Below, in pieces: positions 33,948 to 43,660 of a stretch of DNA of 44,735 nucleotides. Location of the stretch: the NCBI GenBank assembly GCA_002803225.1, contig NXFV01000766.1, positions 1 to 44,735 of the forward strand, read 5' to 3'. This DNA comes from Gamarada debralockiae. Lineage: Eukaryota > Ascomycota > Leotiomycetes > Helotiales > Hyphodiscaceae. The notes beneath the pieces were generated by a model, which worked only from the letters and a program-made list of their open reading frames with translations, had not been told where the DNA came from and ran no database searches. The position numbers were made by a program, and so were the translations under genes. Numbering within the stretch: the stretch's first letter is position 1; each line of letters begins with the position of its first letter.

Positions 33948-34303
33948 TCAATGTTTGCGTCTGCCTTTCTTAAGATCCTTCTTGATGAGCTTTCTCTCCT
34001 CTTTCCGTAAAGCTTGAGCCTGATTCAGCTCTCGAAGTCGGTGCTTCATGATCCTCTCCTCAGAATCATCGCTATCGTGGTCTACTGTCAGATCTGAGTC
34101 ACGAGAGATCGAGGGATTGTTCGATCCTATTGATATGATCAGTCAGAGGGCGACGGCTCAAAATGAAAAAGGATCGTATACCTCGAGAAACTAGCTTTGA
34201 ACTTGAAGAGCTCGGCTCACCAGATACTGAGTGAAAAAAGCGGTCGATTATCGAGGGTGTAGGGGTAGTGCTGGTGGGAGAACCATGAGCGTATGAGATG
34301 CGG
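33948..34303 (-). pseudogene. C-terminal gene fragment cut by the TIR of unit 2
   Basis: Two exons (about 34303-34182 and 34126-33948), with a GTATAC donor and an ATCAATAG acceptor, give a low-complexity Ser/Thr/Pro stretch (SPTSTTPTPSIIDRFF) and then a basic coiled-coil-like end (HRLRELNQAQALRKEERKL followed by a Lys/Arg tail). The frame runs without ATG straight into the terminal repeat at 34304. So the 5' part was probably displaced by insertion of unit 2 and should lie to the right of the window. Basic tails like this also occur at the ends of pogo-type transposases, so a transposase C-terminus is an alternative. Confidence 0.4.
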
Positions 34304-34790
34304 TAACGTCTATCCCTGCGTCCCGAGATGCACCCTGTAACGAGACAAATCGTAGGTACTTCGAGTTCAAGCGACTTTAAATCTGTGAAAGTGTTAAAAT
34401 TTCTAAAAAAAAAAAAAATTTCAGTTGTATTATATACCTCTTCTGAACACTCCTAACCTATTAATTCCGAAAATTATTATCGCGTCGTCGCCGGCCCCTT
34501 GAATTTATCAACAGTCTCCTTCTATACTATATTAGGACCCCTCGACTCGCGACAACACCATTAAGTTTTTCACCTTTCACACTTATAGAACGATTAGATA
34601 TAGATATTAGGGTTTTATTATAATGCTGAAAAGCTATTTGTTAGTCTTGTGGCGCCGGGGCGCGCCATGTCATACGACGTCGCCACATAGGCTGATACCT
34701 CCCTCCAATTAAGCGATCAAAGATCCTGGTCAGCGACGGTGTGGTTATATTAATCTCGGTAAAATTATATCTGTGGCTGCGCGTACTTGC
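34304..34790 (+). repeat. Left arm of unit 2 (copy C), inverted relative to the right arms
   Basis: The tip TAACGTCTATCCCTGCGTC leads on to CCCTGTAACGAGACAAAT. Further in, the arm follows the reverse complement of 44243-44735 for about 490 bp with many substitutions: AAATCTGTGAA, ATACCTCTTCTGAACACTCC, TATTAGGACCCCTCGA, GCTGATACCTCC, AATTAAGCGATCAAAGATCCTGG. So unit 2 has long terminal inverted repeats, not just tips. A run of 14 A lies near 34407-34420. Confidence 0.8.
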
Positions 34791-35174
34791 CGGAAAATTC
34801 CTGTTTCCCGACATCCTCCGATTAGAGCAAAAAGTGGCCCTGTGCGCAGCTAACAATGCTTCTGTCGCAACGAACTTCCGGCTTTTCACTTCCGGCTCAC
34901 CTCCAACTTTTCTTTTCTCTCAAATTGTTTTACGCTCTACTTAGAACGAACCTCTTCGATTTTTAGCCATAGCCTCCAAGGGAAATCCGCTCCTCTTGCA
35001 AAATTGCTAACGAATTCGAAGATGACCTTATCGATGACAGAGTCTGTAAGGGTCGAAAGACTGCCGAGAGGAGCCTGGTATCAGCACGCAAGATAACGAT
35101 GACTTAGATGGTGACAACATGGCACAACGGTCGCGCGCACGGCGATAAGAGGCACTACCCAAGACACAGAAGAA

Positions 35175-35235
35175 GGGCACAACGATAGCGAGCACAACGA
35201 TGGCGAGCACAACGATGGCGAGCACAATAGCGGGC
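35175..35235. repeat. 15-bp tandem repeat (GCGAGCACAACGATG), about four units
   Basis: Successive units read GGCACAACGATAGCG, AGCACAACGATGGCG, AGCACAACGATGGCG, then AGCACAATAGCGGGC. It is in frame as a 5-residue repeat on either strand, but no gene is supported around it. Confidence 0.8.
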
Positions 35236-35411
35236 AAAGGCTAGTACAACTTATTGTGTGAAACACCCGACGAAGATTAACATTAACTCTACAGTAGGTT
35301 GCGAAATCAGGGTCAGCCAACACTATTATTTATTTAGCGAAGAGTTTGCCAAGACGCTAGTACGGTTGTAGCTAGCACCATATTAAGTTCGTGCGCTGCC
35401 TTAACTCCTGG

Positions 35412-35435
35412 CTTTTGTCGGTCAGCCGACAAAAG
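35412..35435. repeat. Perfect 10-bp inverted repeat with 4-base loop
   Basis: CTTTTGTCGG, then TCAG, then CCGACAAAAG. The right half continues into TGGACAAATTAG, which resembles the ends of some fungal Tc1/mariner-like elements. So it may be two abutting transposon tips or a footprint of excision. Alternatively a terminator-like hairpin, but no gene ends here. Confidence 0.6.
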
Positions 35436-35999
35436 TGGACAAATTAGTTGGGAATTGGCGGCTTTAGCGAAATCGGCGCGCTGATTTTATAACTAAGTTT
35501 TGAATCATGAAGATGATATAGAATGAACTACTGAGAGAGTTTCCGCATTGCTTACAAGACGTACCTAATTTTACATCCCATATTCTTCTCTGGTTTTCTT
35601 CGCATCTTGTCTCTGAGCCTTCAGCTCATTTCGAAAGCAAAGCAAGTGACCTACAATTGCATCTAATAAGTATGCTGTTAGAAGGCGGTTGGAGGGAATA
35701 GGGGCTAGGTGTGCTCCATAGAGGTAGAAGAAATGGGCTTGACTAAAGGGTAGATTTGGAGATATATTGCATAATTCTTATTTCGTTCTTAATTAAGGTA
35801 TGTTCATTTGCTTGAGAAAAGCAAAACAGACAAGTCTGCCTACTTCAGCCCGCGTAGCATAGCCACGGTGGGCGTTTTCATCGCCCCGGATTTATGCCCG
35901 CTCCCTTTTCATCAAACTTCTTTCTGGGGCTTTTTCATCTTCAATAATAAAATTCCTCCTGAAACTCAAATGCTTATATGCCCCTTCGCAAGCTACAGT

Positions 36000-37783
36000 A
36001 TGGCCCAGCAAGTGCCTTCCGTGCCGCAATCGTCAGCACCAGCTCGCGGAAGGGAAGATACAATTCGCTCTCTGGCACGTGAGTCCTCGGGCGCACACCC
36101 ACGAGCCCGTCCATATTTTTCGTATAAGGATTACCTGGACCTGAATGTCGAAGACTGGCCTGAGTTCCGTTGGATGCAAGTTTTCTTTATGCATCCCGGC
36201 GGAGATCCGAATAATACCAATTTGACTATCATTGACTCCATGAATGGGAGTCTCCATCCGCAATCCATCACTACTCTGGATCATCGTAGTCTGACAACGG
36301 CTCTCGAAAATCGCGAACCCGGGGTGAAAACGAGAATAATTGTTGTCCACTATGGAATGAGTTTTTCTATTGATCGACGTGTGGTGGATGTTCTTGGCAG
36401 TGTTTATGACCTAGATCCTCTTGTACTGCAGCGTCATTTTGACCATAGTGCTTTGTGGCTAGAAGATGGGCTCAAAACTTCGAAGCATATAGAAGAGCTT
36501 CTTCCCGAGTCCCGCCTTGCATTACTACCATCTGAAGAGACTTGTGGAGGGCGATTCGTTCATTTTGGCTTGTCGAATTTTCGCTATATAACCGCAATGT
36601 TCTTCAATGGGAAGGACAAAAATGATGATACCACTGGTAAGTAAAACCTGAGCCCAAGCACAAGTCAATATCCTCTAAAAACCAGACAGTGCTCATTTGG
36701 CTCCGATTTAATCTTTCTATCAAGGACCGGCTTACATCTCTCGGAAGAGGTGTTTATCCTTCGTTTTCCTCTAGTCCCAAACACCTGTTAGGTCGAGGCA
36801 ACCAGATCAGCGGGGCGTATATCTCATTGTTGTTGACTTGGACCCCCGATCTGGTGAGCAGAGGAGACGACGATCCTCATCAATATCTTGCCCCGCTGTT
36901 ACAACTTTTCCTCAAAATTGGATATCACGAATTCCGGAACGTTATGGATCACGACCTTGAACGTTATAGGGACCACGACATAGATGAAAGCCTTATTGAC
37001 GTGCGGATGAGTCTTGCTTCCCTGAAAAGAATAGAAAAGGCATTTCGGGAACTCAAAAGAAGTGAAATAGGCCGCCAGCATCAGATGTCTCCAAATTTGC
37101 TAGAAACTGCTGTTTCCGAACTCGAATTGCCAATATCAGAATACGAGGAGGCCGAAGCCGTGTGGGACACCGAGAAACGGGATGAGCTCCTCGATGCTCA
37201 GCTGAAAGAGGCTAGAAAATCAACTGAAACGGCCTTAAGCGTGGCAAACTTAACAAAACTAGCATTCTTATTCATTCCTCTCAGTTTTGTCGCTTCTGTC
37301 TTTGGCATGAATATCCAACAGTTCAACAACGGCAACGTTAGTTTGTCAGCCTTCTTTGCAACGGCTGCAATCATGAGCTTCCTGACGTTCTTCCCATTCC
37401 TGGGACTGATAGATTGGGAGATCACCGTAGCTAACATCAAGCTTTTCGGAAGATCGCCCTTGCATGGGTTTTGGTTTTTGGCCTTCACACTGTTACACCT
37501 CCGAAAAACTAACCGGGCCCTCTGTGAAGAACGTATACTATATTGTCTAAGTTTGGGAGGGAGACCAAAGTACCGCAGGGACCCTGATCTCGAAGACGAA
37601 GACTTCTGGATAAAGAAATTTGGCTGGGATACTCCAGGGCGTTGGCAACGATTCTGGATAGGCAGAGTGTTAATGATAACAAACTTTATTGAAAGAGAGA
37701 TGGATCGCGAAGATTGGAGAACCAAAAAAGGGTTTCTAGATAAGATACTAGGAGGTTTTAAATGGTGGAGACTCGAACAGTGA
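36000..37783 (+). CDS. CorA-like Mg2+ transporter-family membrane protein (2 exons)
   Basis: Exons 36000-36636 and 36690-37783 join through a GTAAGT donor and CAGACAG acceptor to 576 residues. An in-frame ATG at 35970 is an alternative start. CorA proteins form pentameric Mg2+ channels. The C-terminal pore unit is clear: a long helix (LLDAQLKEARKSTETALSVANLTKLA), TM1 ending in the GMN motif (LFIPLSFVASVFGMN, GMN at 418-420), then TM2 (about 429-452). The N-terminal 350 residues, with FRWMQVFFMHPGG and FVHFGLSNFRYITA, are the soluble domain of fungal CorA-like proteins often annotated only by the GMN region. An unusual tail of about 110 residues follows TM2. It is intact and inside TIR unit 2. 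Ion transport, or use of the CorA pore as a membrane-damaging effector, are both open. Confidence 0.85.
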
Positions 37784-38167
37784 GACCGATGGCTCGCCTT
37801 GAGTACTAGATGGCGGTTTTCTAGGGCCTTCGTCTAGTCCCCCGCCGGGCGGCTTGAGCGGTCTGTCTGCCGCGGGTCGCTGGCGGGTGACACTGAAGGC
37901 TATCGAAGGGTTAAATTTTATTCGTATTGGTTGTCCAAGGTCAGACATTTGTAACAGATACTTAACAACAACATCTTCTTTGTACGGTTTGAGGTACTGT
38001 TGGCCTTGGGCTTTCGCTTCTATCGAGGGTCGTCCGCGAGCGCGATGATGGAGTGTGGAGCGAGGGACATTGCCATGATCTGCGAGAGCACGATATGATT
38101 TAGGCACGCCAGGAGGTACGCCTTGCGCTAGGACTTGACTACTGTGGGTCTTTGGACAAATAATCAC
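37748..38167 (-). pseudogene. pogo/Fot-type transposase, N-terminal DNA-binding remnant
   Basis: A 139-residue frame starting at GTG, with no ATG, that overlaps the end of the CorA-like gene by 36 bp. Its core resembles the CENP-B/Tc5-like helix-turn-helix half of pogo transposases: SYRALADHGNVPRSTLHHRARGRPS, then YLKPYKEDVVVKYLLQMSDLGQPI, and a decayed second helix-turn-helix (FSVTRQRPAADRPLKPPG). The catalytic DDD part is absent. pogo-family elements insert at TA, matching the borders of the two TIR units. So this may be what remains of the unit's own transposase, or an older insertion. Confidence 0.7.
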
Positions 38168-39070
38168 ACCCCTAAGGGTTGATACTTCTAGTACTTCCAG
38201 ATTCGTCTTTCCGCTGCAATATCAGCCCACTACTCGAAGGATCAATATGGTTTGTCCGACCGTGTCAGGCGAAGTGGGCAATATTCCATCGACATTGCGT
38301 TCCAGAAGCCACATTAGGTAGACTCAATTAAAAGAATTTTACGAAAAAGGATTCTCGGTGATTCTTTACCGCAAATCTGAGATGCATGCGATGTTGTTTG
38401 TTGAGTTGGGATCGAAGGTTGAATAAGGCTGGCGCCCAGATCTACTCTGTTAAGCAGCAGCCTCGTGGAACTGCGTTGTGAATGTGCATCGCCGCACGCG
38501 TGCAAAAACAACTCAGGGCACGTAACGTTTCAACATTGCTTGAACAGCAAACAGAGAGATTAGAGATTGGTGCCTGGGCTGATAAAGATTGCATCAGGAA
38601 TAATACTTTGATTAATCAGAGTCAATAAAAATAGTAGAACTTTTTCAAATGTCTAACTTATCTTATGGCAGTCAAGTCGAGCTGTGACGCCGTTGTTTAA
38701 GAATGATTTAACGATTGATTGAAGGGTTGTTGTGGAAAACACGGTTGTTGATTTGTAGAGTGCCAGGCGCGCTGTATGTAGACTTAGGCGTCGTTGGGCA
38801 TCAGGGCAGCTGCACTCGTAACCCCAGCACCGATAGACGCTGGTCCTATTTGTCCAACGCGACCAACCAGTAGGGCGAGGAAGGGCGGGTTGGGTGACAC
38901 TAAAGTGCAGAATTGAAAGCCTCTCGGAGCATGGACTCGAAACCAACCTCGAAAAATACTATCTCCCTTCCAGGAATTCCAAGACACCAAGCTTCATCAC
39001 GAAGCATCGATTGTCCAAAGCAAATATTGCTGCAACTACGTTGAGCCGGTCCCTACCAAAATTCGCCGAG
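38168..39070. other. No gene; promoter side of the GTPase gene
   Basis: Short frames only. The frame of the GTPase gene is open back to a GTG at 38894, but the first ATG is at 39071 and the stretch before it has no conserved-looking content, so it is taken as 5' UTR. Confidence 0.5.
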
Positions 39071-42000
39071 ATGAGTATCTCTGCCCATTCGGAATCACGA
39101 CCAGCCTTGCGGCAGGGGTCGCACGTCAGTCTTGGTGGTCTATACGATGCCCATTCCGAAATCATCCTCCCCCGATCATTTCTGAAGACCAACGCCCCGC
39201 CACCCGGATGCGTTGAAATCAAAGAGGCGCCGGGGCTGTCCTACAAGCACACAACTACCGATTCTCTCGAAGAGAAATTCTCTAGTCTTGACGTCTCTGC
39301 TGAGCTCGGTCTCAGTGCTCTTTGCGGGCGGCTCAAGGGCGGCTGGTGCTGCGAGTATCTCTCGAAGAAGAAGACGAGCAACCGCGTTCGCCAAGCCTCT
39401 ACAATCTGCATAACCTCAACTAAGACTGAGAATCTCAGGCTTGAGGAAGAAAACCTGAAAGATTGTCTGGATTTGACTGCTCTTCACACACCAGGCGCAA
39501 CGCATGTCATCTTGAGCATAGAGTGGGGAGCGCGAACTTTGATCACGGTGAAGGAGTCAACCGAGAACTCAAACACCGGCAGCAACATCGGAGGCAAGCT
39601 GCGAATCAACCCGCTCGGTGGGCCCACGAACTTGACGAGGAAGGATTACTCGACGTCAAGCGCTCCACCGCTTGCGAGGGGCGGCATCGTAAGTCGAATT
39701 GCAAAGCGTATCGGAGAAGTTTACGCCAACGGAAGAGTCGAGTCCGAGAGCATGCTCGACTCGACGACCACTGCCCTCGACTTTGAAATCGCGGCTGATG
39801 TTGCCAACTGGGAATCAGGCGGCATTCCGAAGAGCTTCGACGATGTAATGAAATTTCTCGAGCATATTCCGGCTTTCATCAAAAACGTCAACGACGGCAA
39901 GGGCGTACCCATGACCTTCTATCTGCTGCCAATTGCAGAGGCTGCCAGGATGTTCAACGTCGAGTTACAGCGCGATACTCTCGTGAGGCGGCTTGATAGG
40001 GACTGCTTGAACCACTCGATCGAACTTTTGGAGCAACTAAGGACCAAGACTCGCAATTTGGAAGAGTACGCTACTCTTGTTGAGGAGCACTCATTCTGCG
40101 TCCCGAACAAGCACATCAAAGCGGCGAAAAAGGGACTGAAAGGGGCAGAAGATGAAGAAGAAAGCTTCAAGAGCAAGCTGTATGAAGCAATTGTCAGCAT
40201 TCGAAGCGGGGACAAAGATATGAGTCATCTTCAAGAAATCCTGCGTAGGTATGGCTCAACTTCGGATGTCCTTACCGACCATAACTCGAACGTGTCTGCC
40301 AGCGACGATGACGAGGACTTATTGCTCAACCGGTATCGGGATAAGATGTCCTTTGCCGACCTTGTCAGAGATGCGGGAGCCGAGTACATAAGACGATCGG
40401 AATTGGGCGGCACGATTGCGCGCAATGGGACTGGTGACCTTGGTGACCTCTATATCCTTCACTTCAACGAAGCAGTGCAAAGCAAGCCGGGCTGGACCAA
40501 AGAACGGCAAACATTTATAGACCTTCTCAACGAGCAGGCTGGCCAATATCAATTAGTCGTTGTCGACTATGACGTCCCCAGGCCAGGAGCGCTCGACGAA
40601 GCGTTCATCCAGCAGCTTCGCTGCGGCAGGGTGATCGTCGAGAACGTGACCGAGCGCTTGAATGAGCTTGCACAATTGTGTCTCCTGAGGTGCCAAGACG
40701 GCGGCGAGGTCGATCGCTCGCGGGGCGTCATTCCGCCCCCGGGGAGACACGACGTCCGGATACCGTGTCCGGGAGGTGACTGTTTCGAGGGGAATAGGCT
40801 CCGATGGGTCTGCTCCACCTGTCGAGGCCCAGTGTCATATGGAGTCACCGATGAGTACTTTTACTGCCGATGCTCCCGGTATCTGTCTTGGGATGCCGAA
40901 TTCAGATGCAACCGCGCGAAGCACGGTCCGGCATATGCCAGGTACACCGAGCAGCATCTGAGCGAGCAGTTGAAGGCAATTGCTGAGGAAGATGAGTATA
41001 ACATACTCATTATGGGAAGAACTGGGGTAGGCAAGTCGATGTTCATCAATGCTCTGCTTAATTACGTGATGTTCGAATCCTTGGACGACGCCCTGGCCGA
41101 CAATGAGCCACTTCAATACAAGATCCCTTGCTCTTTCGCCTTTCAGGATGAGCAAGGGAAGGAGCATGAAGCGGTTGTAGGAAAGGAGTCAAAATGGGAA
41201 ATATTCTCGAAAATCGGAAAGTCGGCGACCCAGAACGCTACGACGTACTGCTTTCGCCTCGACGGGAAAATCTTTCGACTCATTGACACCCCCGGAGTCG
41301 GCGACACAGAAGGCAAAGACAAAGACCGCGAAAATACGGAGAGCATCCTCCGAATGCTCAGCGAAGTTGGCAAACTGAACGCTATCCTCTACTTGCTACC
41401 GGTAAACGCGACTCGAGCTGACGAGTCGTTCAAAGCATGCATGAGCGAGATCCTCTGTCGCCTGCATCGAGACATGGCGAAGCGGATCCTCTTCGGATTC
41501 ACTAATGCCCACGGTATGAACTACACACTTGGTGCCACCCAGAGGCCTCTGGACAACATGCTCAAAACCCTGCGAACTGGCATCTCCCGAGGCCCGTTGA
41601 ATCAGTTCTTTTTCGACTCGATGGGCTTCATGTACCTGGCTGCGTACAAGCAAACAAAAATATGCATGGCAGGTGGGATAGAAACCTACTCCCTGGCATG
41701 GGCAAAGTCTGCCGAGGCAGCTCAGCGGCTCCTCGAGAGAGTGTATTTGGACTACGCAACTGCCCAGGACGTCGACACGACTCTCAAGCTCAACTGGGCT
41801 GACAACTTTCTCAGTGGAATGGCGATACCCCTCTCCGTATTCACCAAAAGCATGAGAAAGACGGAGAAGGACTGGGAAGACTTGGAGCGCATGTGGATAG
41901 AGAAGGGCGTCAACGCCGAGAATCTGAAGGAGCTTAATATCACACTTACTGTGCCGGTTAGATACAATTTGCCGACCAGGCGGATGGTGTGCTGCCATCC

Positions 42001-42766
42001 TAGCTGCACCACCCAGGTCCGGGACGTAGACGGCCGTCTCGAGACAAGGTACACAACTATCTGCCACGACAACTGCACGCAAAATGCGCCGGACGGTTAC
42101 AAGGGCCATCCTGAGGTACAATACTGCTACCCGTTTAGGAGATGGATCTTCTGGAGTGGCCGGGACTGCGACCAATATTCCTGCAAGCATCCCTGGAAAG
42201 AACACATGAAGGTCTCGTACGAGCTGCGGATCGAAAAAAGAGCGGCCAGCGACGCGGACATCGGCCAAGTTCGGGACATCCGGGACAAACGTGCCGCTGT
42301 CCGCGAGGAGAGGGCACTGGTCCAGGCCGCCCTCGTGCTCTTCCAGGTGTACTTGAGCAGGAACGCTCTAGGCAAGGCGGAGTCGCACCACAACGCGACC
42401 GTCTCCTACCTGGACCGCAGCATCAGCGTCGCGAGACAGAACGACCGGCCGGACGAGGCGGGTGAGCTGGAACGACAGAAGGCTGAGCACCTGGACGAGG
42501 TGGAGGCTTTCGAAAAGGCCATCGATGCCGGGGTCAAGGTCGTTCCGGACGAACTGGCCGTGGACGAGGCCGTCCAGAAGATGAAGGCTATGAAGCAGTT
42601 TGGAAAGTACGTCAGCGATGCTGTCGATCCGACCCCGACGAAGCCCGAGGACCGCCCGTTCATCTGGGTCGAGATCAAATCGAGCGCGAAGAAGCGATAT
42701 TGGTTCCGATGGAGTAGGAGTTCTGACGCGTCTGACGGGAAAGGGGGGGGCGGCGCTGCCGGATAG
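39071..42766 (+). CDS. SNTX/MACPF-like plus zinc ribbon plus AIG1-type GTPase protein
   Basis: A single-exon gene of 1231 residues. The N-terminal part (about 10-260; LGGLYDAHSEIILP, FSSLDVSAELGLSAL, ATHVILSIEWGARTLI) resembles the MACPF/CDC-like fold of stonustoxin-family proteins, which exist in animals and fungi. Helical segments follow (about 280-480). A Cys pattern C566-C571-C581-C584-C599-C601-C613 looks like zinc ribbons. The GTPase has G1 GRTGVGKS (649-656) and G3 DTPGVGD (739-745), as in AIG1/GIMAP and septin-like GTPases. A Cys/His-rich part (VCCHPSC...ICHDNC...CKHPWKEHMKVSYE) and a coiled tail finish it. A pore-forming-type head on a nucleotide switch suggests a death or defence effector, by inference. 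No toxicity is shown. G+C-rich, intact, inside TIR unit 2. Confidence 0.8.
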   Translation: MSISAHSESRPALRQGSHVSLGGLYDAHSEIILPRSFLKTNAPPPGCVEIKEAPGLSYKHTTTDSLEEKFSSLDVSAELGLSALCGRLKGGWCCEYLSKKKTSNRVRQASTICITSTKTENLRLEEENLKDCLDLTALHTPGATHVILSIEWGARTLITVKESTENSNTGSNIGGKLRINPLGGPTNLTRKDYSTSSAPPLARGGIVSRIAKRIGEVYANGRVESESMLDSTTTALDFEIAADVANWESGGIPKSFDDVMKFLEHIPAFIKNVNDGKGVPMTFYLLPIAEAARMFNVELQRDTLVRRLDRDCLNHSIELLEQLRTKTRNLEEYATLVEEHSFCVPNKHIKAAKKGLKGAEDEEESFKSKLYEAIVSIRSGDKDMSHLQEILRRYGSTSDVLTDHNSNVSASDDDEDLLLNRYRDKMSFADLVRDAGAEYIRRSELGGTIARNGTGDLGDLYILHFNEAVQSKPGWTKERQTFIDLLNEQAGQYQLVVVDYDVPRPGALDEAFIQQLRCGRVIVENVTERLNELAQLCLLRCQDGGEVDRSRGVIPPPGRHDVRIPCPGGDCFEGNRLRWVCSTCRGPVSYGVTDEYFYCRCSRYLSWDAEFRCNRAKHGPAYARYTEQHLSEQLKAIAEEDEYNILIMGRTGVGKSMFINALLNYVMFESLDDALADNEPLQYKIPCSFAFQDEQGKEHEAVVGKESKWEIFSKIGKSATQNATTYCFRLDGKIFRLIDTPGVGDTEGKDKDRENTESILRMLSEVGKLNAILYLLPVNATRADESFKACMSEILCRLHRDMAKRILFGFTNAHGMNYTLGATQRPLDNMLKTLRTGISRGPLNQFFFDSMGFMYLAAYKQTKICMAGGIETYSLAWAKSAEAAQRLLERVYLDYATAQDVDTTLKLNWADNFLSGMAIPLSVFTKSMRKTEKDWEDLERMWIEKGVNAENLKELNITLTVPVRYNLPTRRMVCCHPSCTTQVRDVDGRLETRYTTICHDNCTQNAPDGYKGHPEVQYCYPFRRWIFWSGRDCDQYSCKHPWKEHMKVSYELRIEKRAASDADIGQVRDIRDKRAAVREERALVQAALVLFQVYLSRNALGKAESHHNATVSYLDRSISVARQNDRPDEAGELERQKAEHLDEVEAFEKAIDAGVKVVPDELAVDEAVQKMKAMKQFGKYVSDAVDPTPTKPEDRPFIWVEIKSSAKKRYWFRWSRSSDASDGKGGGGAAG

Positions 42767-43154
42767 GTTCATTTACATGGCGCCCGGCCCTTTCTGTTCA
42801 GTTTCAGATTGCCCTACTCGCGGAAGATCACTGCTGAAGAAAGTATCTCACAGGAAGACTGGTGGTCGCATAAAAGATCGAACGAATGCAAGTAGTTGAG
42901 ACGCGGCTATTGCATAGGTATGGATGTTCGAAAGTCAGATATTTTCTAGGCTCAAGGGATGAATCATCAACATCGTGAACACATCTACCGCAGAGTCACC
43001 CTGACCAGGGGTGGACAGTCCCCCTCTTCCAGCATGTAGCCGTGCAGTCCACAGGTCACCCAACGAAGGAGGCGCAACCACTGTCATGACCTCCGAATAC
43101 TAGGAACCCTCGCAGCGTTCGCGAAGAGGCTCCACCCGTGCAATCCTTCAAGCT
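42767..43154. other. 3' flank of the GTPase gene, no gene
   Basis: No coding signal beyond short frames. Confidence 0.5.
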
Positions 43155-43582
43155 TGACTCTGTCGACTTCGGAGGCGGGCGACTTCAGGTCCCCATCGGA
43201 GACGATCTACCCCAACCCACTTCACTACCGGCGTCCAAGCCGAGACATTATTACTTCGACGTTTCAGCTGTTTCTACATGCCCAACAAAACCCCGTGGAA
43301 AAGCTCTCCCACAACAGTTATCGACATCGTCCTTGTATACGCCAAGGTCAACTGACTGTTGCACCATGCACCGACTGCCGCTACAGCTACGAGTATCACG
43401 AGAGCTTTATTCCGTTTCTTGACTGCGTCTTTCTCCCCACCTATTGGGGCTTCGCTTGCGCACCTTGTATCGCAGACCACCATGCCGCCGAATGCTCATT
43501 CCAGATCATTCGCACCAACTACCGCGACGGTATATGGGAGTCCGAATCGGCGGCGTCGGCGCAGCCAATTCGAAATATCTAG
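43155..43582 (+). pseudogene. Fragment with a DUF3716-like cysteine domain
   Basis: An open frame without a usable ATG. The C-terminal half has the pattern APCTDCRYSYEYH...FLDCVF...FACAPCIADHHAAECSF, that is CxxC, then C, CxxC and C. DUF3716 is a fungal zinc-finger-like domain of unknown function with this spacing, often repeated near transposons. The lack of a start, the stop right after the domain and the neighbouring HET fragment suggest a truncated gene. An undetected 5' exon is the alternative. Confidence 0.4.
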
Positions 43583-43660
43583 AATGGAGACATCCGCTGT
43601 CGTCATTAGATTGTTTGATTAGTTCTGTTTATAGGATAGACGGGGTCTTGAAGTTTTCAG

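Larger units (their letters stand above)
34791..35999. other. No gene; simple repeats and a perfect palindrome
   Basis: The stretch between the left arm and the CorA-like gene holds the 15-base tandem repeat at 35175-35235 and the palindrome at 35412-35435, listed separately. An open frame upstream of 36000 begins at TTG (35808) and reads like untranslated leader. The CorA promoter should lie at about 35700-35990. Confidence 0.45.

Noticed and set aside
35808..35999. N-terminal extension of the CorA-like protein
   Set aside because: The frame opens at TTG and reads as leader sequence. ATG at 36000 or 35970 is more likely.
38894..39070. N-terminal extension of the GTPase protein
   Set aside because: The extension begins at GTG. 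The first ATG is at 39071, and the extra residues have no domain-like content.
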